Positions 48,499-57,915 of a stretch of DNA of 64,000 nucleotides are shown in pieces. The notes beneath the pieces are model-generated. The model saw only the letters and a list, made by a program, of their open reading frames with translations, searched no databases and was not told the DNA's origin. The stretch is from Thioclava pacifica DSM 10166. GTDB lineage: Bacteria; Pseudomonadota; Alphaproteobacteria; Rhodobacterales; Rhodobacteraceae. The first letter of the stretch is position 1; every line of letters begins with the position of its first letter. The stretch is from the NCBI RefSeq assembly GCF_000714535.1, contig NZ_AUND01000038.1, forward strand, positions 62,001 to 126,000. The letters run 5' to 3'. The position numbers and the translations under genes are program-made.

Positions 48499-49938
48499 AT
48501 GACTTCTGCGGATTTCTCGATCGTCCTTCCGGAGTTTCTGCTCGCCATCTACGCGATGGCCGCACTTCTCGCGGGCGTCTGGTTCGGCAAGGATGCGCTG
48601 GCGCGCACGATACTCTGGGCCACCGTGGGCGTGATGCTGGTCATCGCGGCCTGGATCGGCCTGGCCGAGCAGGGCGCGCATGTGGCCTTTGGCGGGCTCT
48701 TCATCGACGATGCCTTCTCGCGCTTCGCCAAGGTCACGGTGCTGATCTCGGCCGCGCTGGTGATGGCGATGAGCGCCGATTACATGGAGCGCCGCGGGCT
48801 GCTGCGCTTCGAATTTCCGATCCTGATCACCCTTGCCGTCATCGGCATGATGATGATGGTCTCGGCGGGCAACCTGATGTCGCTCTACATGGGGCTCGAG
48901 CTGCAATCGCTCGCGCTCTACATCGTGGCGGCCCTGCGCCGCGACAGCGAGCGCTCCTCGGAAGCGGGCCTGAAATACTTCGTCCTTGGCGCGCTCTCGT
49001 CGGGCATCCTGCTCTACGGCGCCTCGCTGACCTATGGTTTTGCAGGCACCACGCAGTTCTCGGGCATCGTTCAGGTCGTTCAGGCCGGGCATCTGCCGAT
49101 CGGGCTGCTGTTCGGCATGGTCTTCCTGCTCGCGGGTCTGGCCTTCAAGGTTTCGGCCGTGCCCTTCCACATGTGGACGCCGGACGTTTACGAGGGCTCG
49201 CCCACCCCGGTCACCGCCTTCTTCGCGACCGCCCCGAAAGTGGCCGCGATGGCGCTGATCGCGCGGCTCGTCTTCGACGCGTTCGGTCAGGTGCCCGATG
49301 AGTGGAGCCAGATCCTCGCGCTGCTGGCCGGGTTCTCGATGGTCTGGGGCTCGCTCGCGGCGATCGGCCAGAAGAACATCAAACGCCTAATGGCCTATTC
49401 CTCGATCACCCATATGGGCTTCGTGCTGCTGGGTATGGCGGCGGGCACCGCCGAGGGCGTGCAGGCGATGCTGACCTATATGGCGATCTACGTGACGATG
49501 AACGTGGGCGTCTTTGCCTTCATCCTCTCGATGGAGCGCGACGGCCAGCCGGTGACCGACATCAAATCGCTTAACCTCTATGCGCGTCAGGATCCCGCGA
49601 AGGCGATGGCGATGCTGGTGCTGCTGTTCTCGCTCGCGGGCGTGCCGCCGATGCTGGGCTTCTTCGCCAAGTTCTCGGTGCTGCAAGCGGCGCTGCATGC
49701 GGGTTACATCTGGCTGGTGCTGCTGGGCGTGATCGCCTCGGTCGTGGCCGCCTTCTACTACCTGCGCATCGTCTACTACATGTATTTCGGCAAGGAGGTC
49801 GATCCGCTCGACAACCGGATGCCGGCGATCCAGTGGGTGTTCCTGATGGTTTCGGCTCTCGCGATGGTTCTGGGGATCTTCAACCTCTTCGGCATCGAGG
49901 GTGCGGCGCAGGCCGCGGCTGCCGCCCTTGTCAACTGA
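48499..49938 (+). CDS. nuoN: NADH-quinone oxidoreductase subunit N
   Basis: 479 aa third antiporter-like subunit. The helix with [16 protein letters not shown] has the conserved glutamate; [27 protein letters not shown] and [16 protein letters not shown] are diagnostic. GGAGCTAGAGGG precedes ATG 48499. Its last 38 bases overlap the open frame of birA. Confidence 0.97.
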   Translation: MTSADFSIVLPEFLLAIYAMAALLAGVWFGKDALARTILWATVGVMLVIAAWIGLAEQGAHVAFGGLFIDDAFSRFAKVTVLISAALVMAMSADYMERRGLLRFEFPILITLAVIGMMMMVSAGNLMSLYMGLELQSLALYIVAALRRDSERSSEAGLKYFVLGALSSGILLYGASLTYGFAGTTQFSGIVQVVQAGHLPIGLLFGMVFLLAGLAFKVSAVPFHMWTPDVYEGSPTPVTAFFATAPKVAAMALIARLVFDAFGQVPDEWSQILALLAGFSMVWGSLAAIGQKNIKRLMAYSSITHMGFVLLGMAAGTAEGVQAMLTYMAIYVTMNVGVFAFILSMERDGQPVTDIKSLNLYARQDPAKAMAMLVLLFSLAGVPPMLGFFAKFSVLQAALHAGYIWLVLLGVIASVVAAFYYLRIVYYMYFGKEVDPLDNRMPAIQWVFLMVSALAMVLGIFNLFGIEGAAQAAAAALVN

Positions 49939-50680
49939 TCGGGAGATCTGGCCCGAGGGCGTGGCGCGTCACGTCCTGCCCTCGGTCGACAGCACAATGA
50001 ACGAAGCGGCCCGGCTAGCGCCGGGCCTTTCGGGTTCTGCCTGGATCTTTGCCCATGAACAAACCGCCGCGCGCGGGCGTCGGGGACGCGACTGGCGGGC
50101 TCCGGCGGGCAATTTCTCGGCGACGCTGGTGATGCGGCCCGAGGGAGGGCTGGCACAAGCGGCGCTGTATTCCTTTGTCGCGGCGCTCGCGCTGGAGGCG
50201 GCCCTTGCCCATGTCGCGGGCCCGCATGCGCGGCTTTCGATCAAATGGCCAAACGACGTGCTGCTCAATGGTGGCAAGATCGCGGGGATCCTGCTTGAAA
50301 GCCTGCAAGGCGGTGCGCAGCTCGCGATCGGGATCGGGGTGAACCTCGCCCATGCGCCGCCGCGCAACGAGCTGGAGCCCGAGGCGATGCCCCCGGTGAG
50401 CCTTGCGGGCGAGAGCGGCATGGTCGTCCCCCCCGAAGAGTTTCTGCCCATGCTCGCGCAGGCGTTTGCCCATTACGACCGGCAATTCCGCGATTACGGG
50501 TTCGACGCGATCCGCAACGCCTGGCTTGCACGCGCGGCCCGTCTGGGCGAAGAGATCACCGCGCGCACGGGCGCGCAGACCTATCGCGGGACGTTCGAGA
50601 CCATCGACGCGACCGGCGCCCTGATCCTCACTGGCCCCGAGGGCCGCCGCGCCATCTCGGCTGCGGATATCTTCTTCTGA
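49901..50680 (+). CDS. birA: Biotin-[acetyl-CoA-carboxylase] ligase
   Basis: 259 aa. Attaches biotin to carrier proteins, including MccA in this window. The biotinyl-AMP loop is ARGRRGRDW and the lysine segment is [19 protein letters not shown]. There is no N-terminal helix-turn-helix, so it is a monofunctional ligase and not a repressor. The start is uncertain: GTG 49901 overlaps nuoN by 38 bases, while TTG 49928 would shorten the overlap; neither has a convincing ribosome site, so coupling to nuoN translation is likely. The same gene follows nuoN in Paracoccus. Confidence 0.92.
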   Translation: MRRRPRLPPLSTDREIWPEGVARHVLPSVDSTMNEAARLAPGLSGSAWIFAHEQTAARGRRGRDWRAPAGNFSATLVMRPEGGLAQAALYSFVAALALEAALAHVAGPHARLSIKWPNDVLLNGGKIAGILLESLQGGAQLAIGIGVNLAHAPPRNELEPEAMPPVSLAGESGMVVPPEEFLPMLAQAFAHYDRQFRDYGFDAIRNAWLARAARLGEEITARTGAQTYRGTFETIDATGALILTGPEGRRAISAADIFF

Positions 50681-50698
50681 CGTGAAAGGGGGAGCCCC

Positions 50699-51475
50699 AT
50701 GCTTCTCTGCATCGATTGCGGCAACACCAATACGGTCTTCTCGATCTGGGACGGCGAGGATTTCATCTCGACCTGGCGGATGGAGACCAATCACAAGCGC
50801 ACCGCCGATGAATATTACGTCTGGTTGTCCGGGCTGATGCGGCTGCAAGGGATCGAGGACGGGATCAATTCGGTGATCGTTTCCTCGACGGTGCCGCGCG
50901 TGGTGTTCAACCTGCGTGTGCTGGCGAACCGGTATTTCAACTGCCGCCCGCTGGTCGTGGGCAAGCCCGAATGCCGTTTGCCGGTCGATCCGCGTGTCGA
51001 TCCGGGCACCGGGGTCGGGCCGGACCGACTGGTGAACACGGTGGCGGGCTTCGACCGGCATGGCGGCGATATCATCGTCGTCGATTTCGGAACCGCGACG
51101 ACCTTTGACGTGGTGGCGCGCGACGGCGCCTATATCGGGGGCGTGATCGCGCCGGGGGTGAACCTGTCGCTCGAGGCGCTGCACGCCTCGGCCGCGGCGC
51201 TGCCCCATGTCGACGTGACGATGCCCGAGAAGTCCATCGGCACCAATACCGTCGCCTGTATCCAATCGGGTGTGTTCTGGGGCTATATCGGCCTCGTCGA
51301 AGGCGTCGTGCGCCAGATCCGGCTCGAACGCGACCGACCGATGAAGGTCATCGCGACGGGCGGATTGGCCGAGCTGTTCAGTCAGGGCTTTGACCTCTTT
51401 GACAGCATCGAATACGACCTTACCATGCATGGCCTGCGCCTCCTCCATGATTTCAACAAGGACTTCCCCGCGTGA
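50699..51475 (+). CDS. coaX: Type III pantothenate kinase
   Basis: 258 aa. First step of coenzyme A synthesis, insensitive to CoA feedback in this class. Motifs are LLCIDCGNTNTVFSIW (phosphate loop), DPGTGVGPDRLVNTVAG (substrate site) and VVDFGTATTFDVV. GGGGGAG precedes ATG 50699. Overlaps rnj by four bases (GTGA). Confidence 0.95.
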   Translation: MLLCIDCGNTNTVFSIWDGEDFISTWRMETNHKRTADEYYVWLSGLMRLQGIEDGINSVIVSSTVPRVVFNLRVLANRYFNCRPLVVGKPECRLPVDPRVDPGTGVGPDRLVNTVAGFDRHGGDIIVVDFGTATTFDVVARDGAYIGGVIAPGVNLSLEALHASAAALPHVDVTMPEKSIGTNTVACIQSGVFWGYIGLVEGVVRQIRLERDRPMKVIATGGLAELFSQGFDLFDSIEYDLTMHGLRLLHDFNKDFPA

Positions 51476-53145
51476 ATGAGAGACTGATTTACCTGCCCCT
51501 GGGCGGTGCCGGCGAGATCGGCATGAACGCCTATGTCTATGGCTATGGCCCCGAGGGGAAGGAGCGGCTGATCGTGGTGGATCTGGGGGTGACCTTCCCG
51601 GATATGGACGGCACGCCCGGTGTCGACCTGATCTTTGCCGATCTCGAATGGCTCGAAGACAATGCCGACCGAATCGAGGCGATCTTCATCACCCACGCCC
51701 ATGAAGACCATATCGGCGCGCTGCCGCATGTCTGGGGCAAGCTGCGCAAGCCGGTCTATGCGCGCGCCTTCACCGGCCGGATCGGCCAGCTGAAGCTTGA
51801 AGAGGCGGGCATCCCGCCCGAGACGATCACGATCGTCGAGCCGCGCCCGCAAACCATTTCCTGCGGCCCCTTCACGGTGCAATTCGTTCCGGTCTCGCAT
51901 TCGATCCCGGAAAGCTCCGCGCTGGTGATCGACACGCCCGCGGGCCGCGTCGTGCATACGGGCGATTTCAAGCTCGACGGCAACCCGATCGTGGGCGAGC
52001 CCTTCGACCCGAAGCTCTGGCACGAGATCGCCAAGGAAGGCGAGGGCGTGAAAGTGCTGGTGAGCGATTCCACCAACGTCTTCTCGCCCCAGCCGGGCCG
52101 CTCGGAGGCCACGCTGGCCGAGCCGCTGGCGGAGCTGATCGCATCGCAAAAGGGGATGGTGGTCGCGACCACCTTCGCCTCTAACGTGGCGCGTCTCAAG
52201 ACGCTCGCCGAGGCGGGCAAGGCGGCGGGCCGCTCTGTCTGTCTGCTGGGCCGCGCGATGAAGCGGATGGTTTCGACCGCCGAGGAGACGGGCGTGCTGA
52301 CGGGCATGCCCGGCACGATCCCGGCCGAGGAGGCCGTCGAGGTGCCGCGCCAGAACCTGATGCTGATCGTGACCGGCTCGCAGGGCGAACGCCGCGCGGC
52401 CTCGGCGCAGCTGGCACGCGGGAAATATCTCGGGCTGCAAATGAAAGAGGGCGACACGTTCCTGTTCTCCTCCAAGACCATTCCGGGCAACGAGCGCGGG
52501 GTGATCCGGATCATGAACTCGTTTTCCGAGATGGGCGTCGATGTGGTCGACGATCACGGGGGGCTCTACCACGTCTCGGGCCATGCGAACCGGCCGGATC
52601 TGGAAGCCGTGCATGACCTGCTGCGCCCGAAGATCCTGATCCCGATGCATGGCGAACACCGCCACCTGCGCGAACACGCGAAAATCGGTGCCGGGAAGGG
52701 AATTGCGTCGGAAGTGGCGACCAACGGCACGATGATCGACCTGACCGGCGATGTCCCGAAGGTCGTGGAATATATCGAGGCGGGCCGGACCTATCTCGAC
52801 GGGTCGGTGCAGATCGGCGCGATGGATGGCGTGGTGCGCGACCGTATCCGCATGGCGCTGAACGGTCTGGTTCTGGTTACGGTGATCCTCGACGAGGAAG
52901 ATCAGGCGCTTGGCGAGCCCTGGGTCGAGCTGATGGGCTTGCCGAAAGTGGGACGCTCGGGGGCGCCGCTGGCCGAGCAGATCGAGGACGAGATGACCGA
53001 GTTCCTCGACCGTGCGCCGGTCAAGATCCTGTCCAATGACGACAAGATCGACGAGGCGCTGCGCCGGATTGCGCGTCAGGTTTCGATGGAAGAGATCGGG
53101 AAGAAGCCCGAGGTGATCGTCGTCACCAGCCGCCTGATGGAATGA
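51472..53145 (+). CDS. rnj: Ribonuclease J
   Basis: 557 aa metallo-beta-lactamase / beta-CASP nuclease for mRNA turnover and rRNA 5' maturation. The zinc motif HxHxDH is H75, H77, D79, H80 (THAHEDHIGAL). Later motifs include VSHSIPESSALVI, HTGDFKLD, VSDSTN and the beta-CASP segment MPMHGEHRHL-like near residue 390. The start is GTG 51472 within the coaX stop. Last gene of the nuo-birA-coaX-rnj unit; a bidirectional terminator follows. Confidence 0.95.
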   Translation: MNERLIYLPLGGAGEIGMNAYVYGYGPEGKERLIVVDLGVTFPDMDGTPGVDLIFADLEWLEDNADRIEAIFITHAHEDHIGALPHVWGKLRKPVYARAFTGRIGQLKLEEAGIPPETITIVEPRPQTISCGPFTVQFVPVSHSIPESSALVIDTPAGRVVHTGDFKLDGNPIVGEPFDPKLWHEIAKEGEGVKVLVSDSTNVFSPQPGRSEATLAEPLAELIASQKGMVVATTFASNVARLKTLAEAGKAAGRSVCLLGRAMKRMVSTAEETGVLTGMPGTIPAEEAVEVPRQNLMLIVTGSQGERRAASAQLARGKYLGLQMKEGDTFLFSSKTIPGNERGVIRIMNSFSEMGVDVVDDHGGLYHVSGHANRPDLEAVHDLLRPKILIPMHGEHRHLREHAKIGAGKGIASEVATNGTMIDLTGDVPKVVEYIEAGRTYLDGSVQIGAMDGVVRDRIRMALNGLVLVTVILDEEDQALGEPWVELMGLPKVGRSGAPLAEQIEDEMTEFLDRAPVKILSNDDKIDEALRRIARQVSMEEIGKKPEVIVVTSRLME

Positions 53146-53156
53146 GCAGGGGAATA

Positions 53157-53223
53157 GGGGGCCTGCCCCCGCCCTGACGGCAAGAAAAATCCCCGCCCGA
53201 GGATGCCTCCGGCGGGGATATTT
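53157..53223. terminator. Bidirectional terminator made of the ATATTT-family repeat
   Basis: A GGGGGC/GCCCCC hairpin (53157-53170) is followed by ATCCCCGCC/GGCGGGGAT (53189-53197 with 53211-53219). The latter has an inner GAGG/CCTC helper stem, preceded by A5 and followed by ATATTT. It sits between convergent rnj and the helicase gene. The 19-mer 53205-53223 is identical to 27648-27666. Confidence 0.85.
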
Positions 53224-53241
53224 ATGTTCAGATAGAAGGGA

Positions 53242-54789
53242 TCAGCTCTCGGCGCTGTCCTCGGCCGGTTCTTCTGTCTTCGAGGGGCGGAAGGAGACCG
53301 TCAGGAAGTCCGGGACGTGATCGCCCATGCCGACGACATCATTGTCGCGCTCGCGGCGATTGCGGCCACCGCGCGAGCGGCGGGACTTGTTATCGTCCTC
53401 TTGCTTCGGTTCCGGTTTCGCCTCGACGCGCTGTTCCGGTTCGGCAGGTTTTGCTTCGGCCTTTTGCGGCGCTTCGGCCTGGGCCTCCGTCACGGCTTCG
53501 GCTTGGCTGGTCTCGCGTTTGCGGTCGCGCCCGCCGCGCTCGCCCCGATCGCGATCGCGGCCACGGCCGCCGCGCGAGCGGCCGCCCTTGTCGTCGTCGC
53601 GCTTGCGCGCCGGTTGCTGCGCACCCTCGGACAGCTCGAACCCTTCCGGGATCTCGGCGCGCGGGATTTCCATCTTCACGAGGCTCTCGATCTGGCTGAG
53701 GAATTTCTCGTCCTGCGGCACCGCGATCGAGATCGCCGTGCCCTTGCGCCCCGCGCGGCCGGTGCGGCCGATACGGTGAACGTAATCTTCCGCATGCATC
53801 GGCAGGTCGTAGTTGAACACATGGCTCACCGCCGGGATGTCGAGGCCGCGTGCGGCCACATCCGAGGCCACAAGCACCTTGAGCGAGCCGTCGCGGAACG
53901 AATCCAGCGTGCGCATGCGTTGGCTCTGGTCGAGATCGCCATGGATCGGCGCAGCGTCGAAGCCATATTTCTGCAAGCTCTTGGCGACGATATCGACATC
54001 GACCTTGCGGTTGCAGAAGACGATCGCGTTGGTGCAGGTTTCGCCCTCGGCGTTGATCAGCGCGCGCAGCAGTTCGCGCTTGGCCTTGGCGGTCTGGTCA
54101 CGCCGAGCGGGCGTGATTTCCACGAGCTTCTGGGTGATGTTCTCGGAGGTCGTCGCCTGACGTGCCACCTCGATGCGCACCGGCGCATGCAGGAAGGTGT
54201 TGGTGATCCGTTCGATCTCGGGCGCCATCGTGGCCGAGAAGAACAGCGTCTGGCGGGTGAAGGGCGTGAGCTGGAAGATGCGCTCGATATCCGGGATGAA
54301 GCCCATGTCGAGCATCCGGTCGGCCTCGTCGACCACCATCACCTTCACATCCGTCAGGATCAGCTTGCCGCGCTCGAAATGATCGAGCAGTCGGCCCGGC
54401 GTCGCGATCAGAACGTCCACACCCTTATCGATCAGCTTGTCCTGCTCGCCGAAGGAGACGCCGCCGATCAGCAGCGCGCGGGTCAGTTTCGTATTCTTGG
54501 CGTAGAGGTCGAAGTTTTCCGCCACCTGAGCCGCCAATTCGCGCGTCGGGCAAAGCACCAGCGAGCGCGGCATCCGGGCGCGGGCGCGGCCGCGGCGCAG
54601 AAGCGTCAGCATCGGCAGCGTGAAGCTCGCCGTCTTGCCGGTGCCGGTCTGTGCGATACCCAGAACGTCCTTACCCTCCAGCGCGGGCGGGATGGCGCCT
54701 GCCTGGATCGGCGTGGGCGTCTCGTAGCCCGCGTCGGCAACGGCGGAAAGGACCTTCGGGTCCAGCTTCAGATCGGAAAATTTGGTCAT
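53242..54789 (-). CDS. rhlE: DEAD-box ATP-dependent RNA helicase, RhlE type
   Basis: 515 aa. Motifs in order: PTPIQAGAIP, AQTGTGKTASF, CPTRELAAQV, TPGRLLDHF, VDEADRMLDMGF, SATM, VASDVAARGLDIPAV and HRIGRTGRAGRKG. MLDMGF and overall layout fit the RhlE branch. Residues ~400-510 are a disordered tail rich in Arg, Gly, Asp, Glu and Lys. Start ATG 54789 gives MTKFSDLKL; the frame is open for 15 more residues that look non-coding. RNase J next door on the other strand may be a functional partner in RNA decay, which is only inference. Confidence 0.92.
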   Translation of the reverse strand: MTKFSDLKLDPKVLSAVADAGYETPTPIQAGAIPPALEGKDVLGIAQTGTGKTASFTLPMLTLLRRGRARARMPRSLVLCPTRELAAQVAENFDLYAKNTKLTRALLIGGVSFGEQDKLIDKGVDVLIATPGRLLDHFERGKLILTDVKVMVVDEADRMLDMGFIPDIERIFQLTPFTRQTLFFSATMAPEIERITNTFLHAPVRIEVARQATTSENITQKLVEITPARRDQTAKAKRELLRALINAEGETCTNAIVFCNRKVDVDIVAKSLQKYGFDAAPIHGDLDQSQRMRTLDSFRDGSLKVLVASDVAARGLDIPAVSHVFNYDLPMHAEDYVHRIGRTGRAGRKGTAISIAVPQDEKFLSQIESLVKMEIPRAEIPEGFELSEGAQQPARKRDDDKGGRSRGGRGRDRDRGERGGRDRKRETSQAEAVTEAQAEAPQKAEAKPAEPEQRVEAKPEPKQEDDNKSRRSRGGRNRRERDNDVVGMGDHVPDFLTVSFRPSKTEEPAEDSAES

Positions 54790-55042
54790 TGGGGTCCTTG
54801 GAATTCCTGTTTCGCGTCCTGTCGCGGCCCGCATCGGGCGGATCGCTTATGGGCGCTTGAGGAAACCGGGCGCCCTGACTGCGCCTCGCCGCATTGCGAG
54901 GCTTCGCGCACGCCCTAGCCGATCGCGACGTAAAGGTCAATCTTTCCGGCAGAAATGTCGCAGGGGCTGGAGACTTGCAAAGGGACACGGAACCTGACCT
55001 TCTGGGGCGGGTTTGGCCCGTGTAGGTTGCTGAGGGACGATT

Positions 55043-56923
55043 ATGGCAGTTGCGGAAAGCGCGGGGCTCGGCCCCGTTCTGGCCTTCGGGCTGGTTGGAG
55101 TGTTCGGCGTGGGCGCGCAATGGCTCGCCTGGCGGCTGCGCTTGCCCGCGATCGTGATCATGCTTGCCGCAGGCCTGATCGCAGGGCCGGCAACGGGGCT
55201 TTTGAACCCGAGCCGCGATTTCGGCGATCTTCTGAGCCCGCTCATCGCGCTCGCCGTGGCGGTGATCCTGTTCGAAGGGGGATTTTCCCTCGATCTGCAC
55301 CGTCTGGGCGATGCAAAATCGGGGGTGGCGCGACTTGTCTTCATCGGCGCGCCGCTGGGCTGGTTCCTCTCGACGCTGGCGCTTGTCTGGGGGGCGGGGC
55401 TGAGCTGGGAAAGCGCGGCCGTCTTCGGCGGCATCATGGTGGTCACTGGGCCAACGGTGATCGCCCCCCTGTTGCGCACCGCGAAACTGGCGCGCAGGCC
55501 AGCACGGCTTTTGCAATGGGAAGCGATCGTGAACGATCCGATCGGGGCGCTTGCCGCCGTTCTGGCCTTCGAGGTCGTGATCACCCTGCGCTCGAACCTG
55601 CCGATGAGCGAGGCACTTGGGCACCTCGCACTCGGCATCGTCTTCGCGGCGGTCATCGGTGGTGCGGTCGGCTGGGCGATCGCGCGGGCGTTCTGTCGCG
55701 GTCTGGTGCCGGAATTCATGAAAGTGCCTGTGCTCTTCGCGACCTTGCTTATCACCTTCGCAGTGACGGACAGCGTGCTGCATGAGAGCGGTCTGCTGGC
55801 GGTGACGGTGATGGGGCTGGTGATCGGCAACGCGGACCTCCCTTCTCACGAGGAACTGCGCCGCTTCAAGGAACATGCGACGGTGCTGCTCGTTTCGGGC
55901 GTTTTCATCCTACTGGCCGCCAATATCGAGATCGACCAACTCGCGGCGCTCGACTGGCATGCGCTGCTCTTCGTCGTGCTCGTGGTTCTGGTCGCGCGGC
56001 CCCTGACGGTGCTGATCTCGCTGATCGGCTCGGGGTTGCCGCGCAATGAGCGGGTCTTCATTGCCTTCACCGGCCCGCGCGGGGTTGTCCTGGTGGCCGT
56101 GGCGGGGCTTTTCGGACAGCGCCTCGTCGAGGTCGGGGTGCTGGACGGGGGGCGGATCGGCCCGCTTGCCTTCGTGCTGGTACTGGTCACGGTGATCGTG
56201 CATGGCTTCACGCTCGCGCCGATGGCGCGGCGGCTGGGTTTGGCCAATACCGACAAGCCGGGGCTGCTGGTCGTGGGGGGCTCTCGTTTCACGACGGCGC
56301 TGGCCGAAACGCTGATCAAGGCTGAGGTGCCGGTGCTGATCACCGATCCGAACCACGCCCATCTGATCCGGCCGCGGGCCAATGGAATCAAGACCTTCTA
56401 CGGTGACATCCTCGGGGAGGCAGCCGAAGACAAGGTCGAGCTGATGTCCTATTCGACGCTGCTCGCCGCAACGGATAACGACGCCTACAACACGCTGGTT
56501 GCCACCGATCTCGCGCCCGAGCTGGGCCGCGACAAGGTCTGGCAGGTGCCACGCCTCAAGGATGACCGCGAACGCCATGCGCTGCCGACGCAGCTTGGCG
56601 GCCGGCGCTTCGGGGCAGGGCGGACGCTTGAGGGCTGGGAGAAGCTTCTCGCGGAGGGCTGGACCTTCCGCGTGACGAAGATCACCGAGGAATATGGCCT
56701 GCCCGAATGGCGTCAGAAGCGGCCCAATGCGCAGCCGGTGATGGTGATCGCCCGCAATGGCGATCTGCGCTTCGTGGTCGATCCGCAGGCGATGAAGGTT
56801 GAGGCGGGTGCGCGGATCATCTCGCTCCTGCCGCCCGAGGCGAAGGAAGAAGAGGTCGTGGCCAATTCCATCGCGGGCGAGGCGCCGTCGGGCCAGCCCG
56901 GGCCGGCCGCGCCGATCCCGTGA
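55043..56923 (+). CDS. CPA1-type cation:proton antiporter with cytosolic RCK/TrkA-N-like domain
   Basis: 626 aa. Residues ~1-395 contain about 12 hydrophobic helices with the ion-binding region VTGPTVIAPLL ... WEAIVNDPIGALAAV, whose ND pair is characteristic of CPA1 antiporters of the NhaP type. Residues ~405-520 form a nucleotide-binding fold (GLLVVGGSRFTTALAETLIKAE, then ITDPN), as in RCK/TrkA-N regulators of cation transport; a further small domain ends at ~610. Exchanges Na+ or K+ for H+ across the inner membrane; the ion cannot be read from sequence. Convergent with the M23 gene, with seven bases between. Confidence 0.88.
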   Translation: MAVAESAGLGPVLAFGLVGVFGVGAQWLAWRLRLPAIVIMLAAGLIAGPATGLLNPSRDFGDLLSPLIALAVAVILFEGGFSLDLHRLGDAKSGVARLVFIGAPLGWFLSTLALVWGAGLSWESAAVFGGIMVVTGPTVIAPLLRTAKLARRPARLLQWEAIVNDPIGALAAVLAFEVVITLRSNLPMSEALGHLALGIVFAAVIGGAVGWAIARAFCRGLVPEFMKVPVLFATLLITFAVTDSVLHESGLLAVTVMGLVIGNADLPSHEELRRFKEHATVLLVSGVFILLAANIEIDQLAALDWHALLFVVLVVLVARPLTVLISLIGSGLPRNERVFIAFTGPRGVVLVAVAGLFGQRLVEVGVLDGGRIGPLAFVLVLVTVIVHGFTLAPMARRLGLANTDKPGLLVVGGSRFTTALAETLIKAEVPVLITDPNHAHLIRPRANGIKTFYGDILGEAAEDKVELMSYSTLLAATDNDAYNTLVATDLAPELGRDKVWQVPRLKDDRERHALPTQLGGRRFGAGRTLEGWEKLLAEGWTFRVTKITEEYGLPEWRQKRPNAQPVMVIARNGDLRFVVDPQAMKVEAGARIISLLPPEAKEEEVVANSIAGEAPSGQPGPAAPIP

Positions 56924-56930
56924 AACGGAC

Positions 56931-57908
56931 CTAATCGAGCTGTGTCATACTGGTTTTTTGCGCGATCACCTCACCGTCGCGCAACAATGTGACTTGCGCC
57001 TCATAGGTTCCTCGAGGCCAGCCCTCGGCGGGACGTTTCTTGCCCGAATACCGGTAGAACAGAACTTTAGAGGCATCGGCCAAGCCCTTGTGTTCGAAAT
57101 GAAACCCATGGGGGCCGTCGATGGAGATCTCGACCGTGTCGCCTGCGCGAAGTCCAAAGCCGTAGACCCAGCCGACAAGTGCAGGGCTATCGGCTGAAAG
57201 CTCTGGAGCGGCGGGTAGCCCCGCCTTGACTGCTTCGTAATCGGGCGGCGTTGCGGCGAGGCCGACTTCGAGCAAGCCGCTCGGGACATAGGCGATCGGG
57301 TCGGACCAGAGTTCGGATGCGGCACCCTTTGGATCGCAGATTTCGGATCGATCGGGATCGAACGGGTCCACGGTTTGTCCGTCATGACGAAGTTCCAGAT
57401 GGAGATGCGGGAAGGCGGCCTTGCCCGACTGCCCGACGAGCCCGAGCGGGTCGCCAGCCGCGATCTTCTGGCCCGGTTTGACCGCCACAGAGCCCTTTCG
57501 CAGATGGCAGTATTGCGCCTCCCAGCCATCACCGAGGGTGACCACAATCCCGTTGCCGCATTCCTTGCCCGCGACGGATACGCCCTCAATGAAGGCGCGG
57601 TCGGTCTCCCCGTCGCGGATCGCCCGGACCACGCCGGGCGCGGCGGCGCGGACCTCCACGCCCGTGCGCATTGCGGCGACGGTCGGCAGGGCGAAGTCGG
57701 TGCCTTTGTGCCCGTCATAGGTCAGCCCGCCGCATCCGACGTCGCGTGCACCTGGGCCGGGATCGCGGTCCACGTAGTTCTGGATGTAGCAGCTTTGTCC
57801 AAGCGTGCAGTCGACCGGCATCTGCAATTCGGGCCGCTGCAACGAAATCGTCCCGGCCATGCAGGGCAGGGCCGGGACGAGAAGGCTGATCAGTGCAGCG
57901 CGGTTCAC
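56931..57908 (-). CDS. Secreted M23-family metallopeptidase
   Basis: 325 aa. A signal peptide is likely (residues 1-18, ALISLLVPALPCMAG). The LytM fold at ~65-195 has the zinc ligands in HKGTDFA (HxxxD) and HLHLEL, plus the QYCHLRKGS strand. This would cut peptidoglycan cross-bridges in the periplasm. The C-terminal ~125 residues (after CDPKGAASELW) form an extra beta-rich domain with VEISIDGPHGFHFEHKG. It starts seven bases after clpA in the same direction, so it may be cotranscribed with that cytosolic unfoldase. Confidence 0.88.
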   Translation of the reverse strand: MNRAALISLLVPALPCMAGTISLQRPELQMPVDCTLGQSCYIQNYVDRDPGPGARDVGCGGLTYDGHKGTDFALPTVAAMRTGVEVRAAAPGVVRAIRDGETDRAFIEGVSVAGKECGNGIVVTLGDGWEAQYCHLRKGSVAVKPGQKIAAGDPLGLVGQSGKAAFPHLHLELRHDGQTVDPFDPDRSEICDPKGAASELWSDPIAYVPSGLLEVGLAATPPDYEAVKAGLPAAPELSADSPALVGWVYGFGLRAGDTVEISIDGPHGFHFEHKGLADASKVLFYRYSGKKRPAEGWPRGTYEAQVTLLRDGEVIAQKTSMTQLD

Positions 57909-57915
57909 GCGCAGA

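Noticed and set aside
53317-54918. 533-codon plus-strand frame opposite the RhlE-type helicase
   Set aside because: The minus strand carries all DEAD-box motifs; the plus frame is an Ala/Arg/Val-rich shadow.
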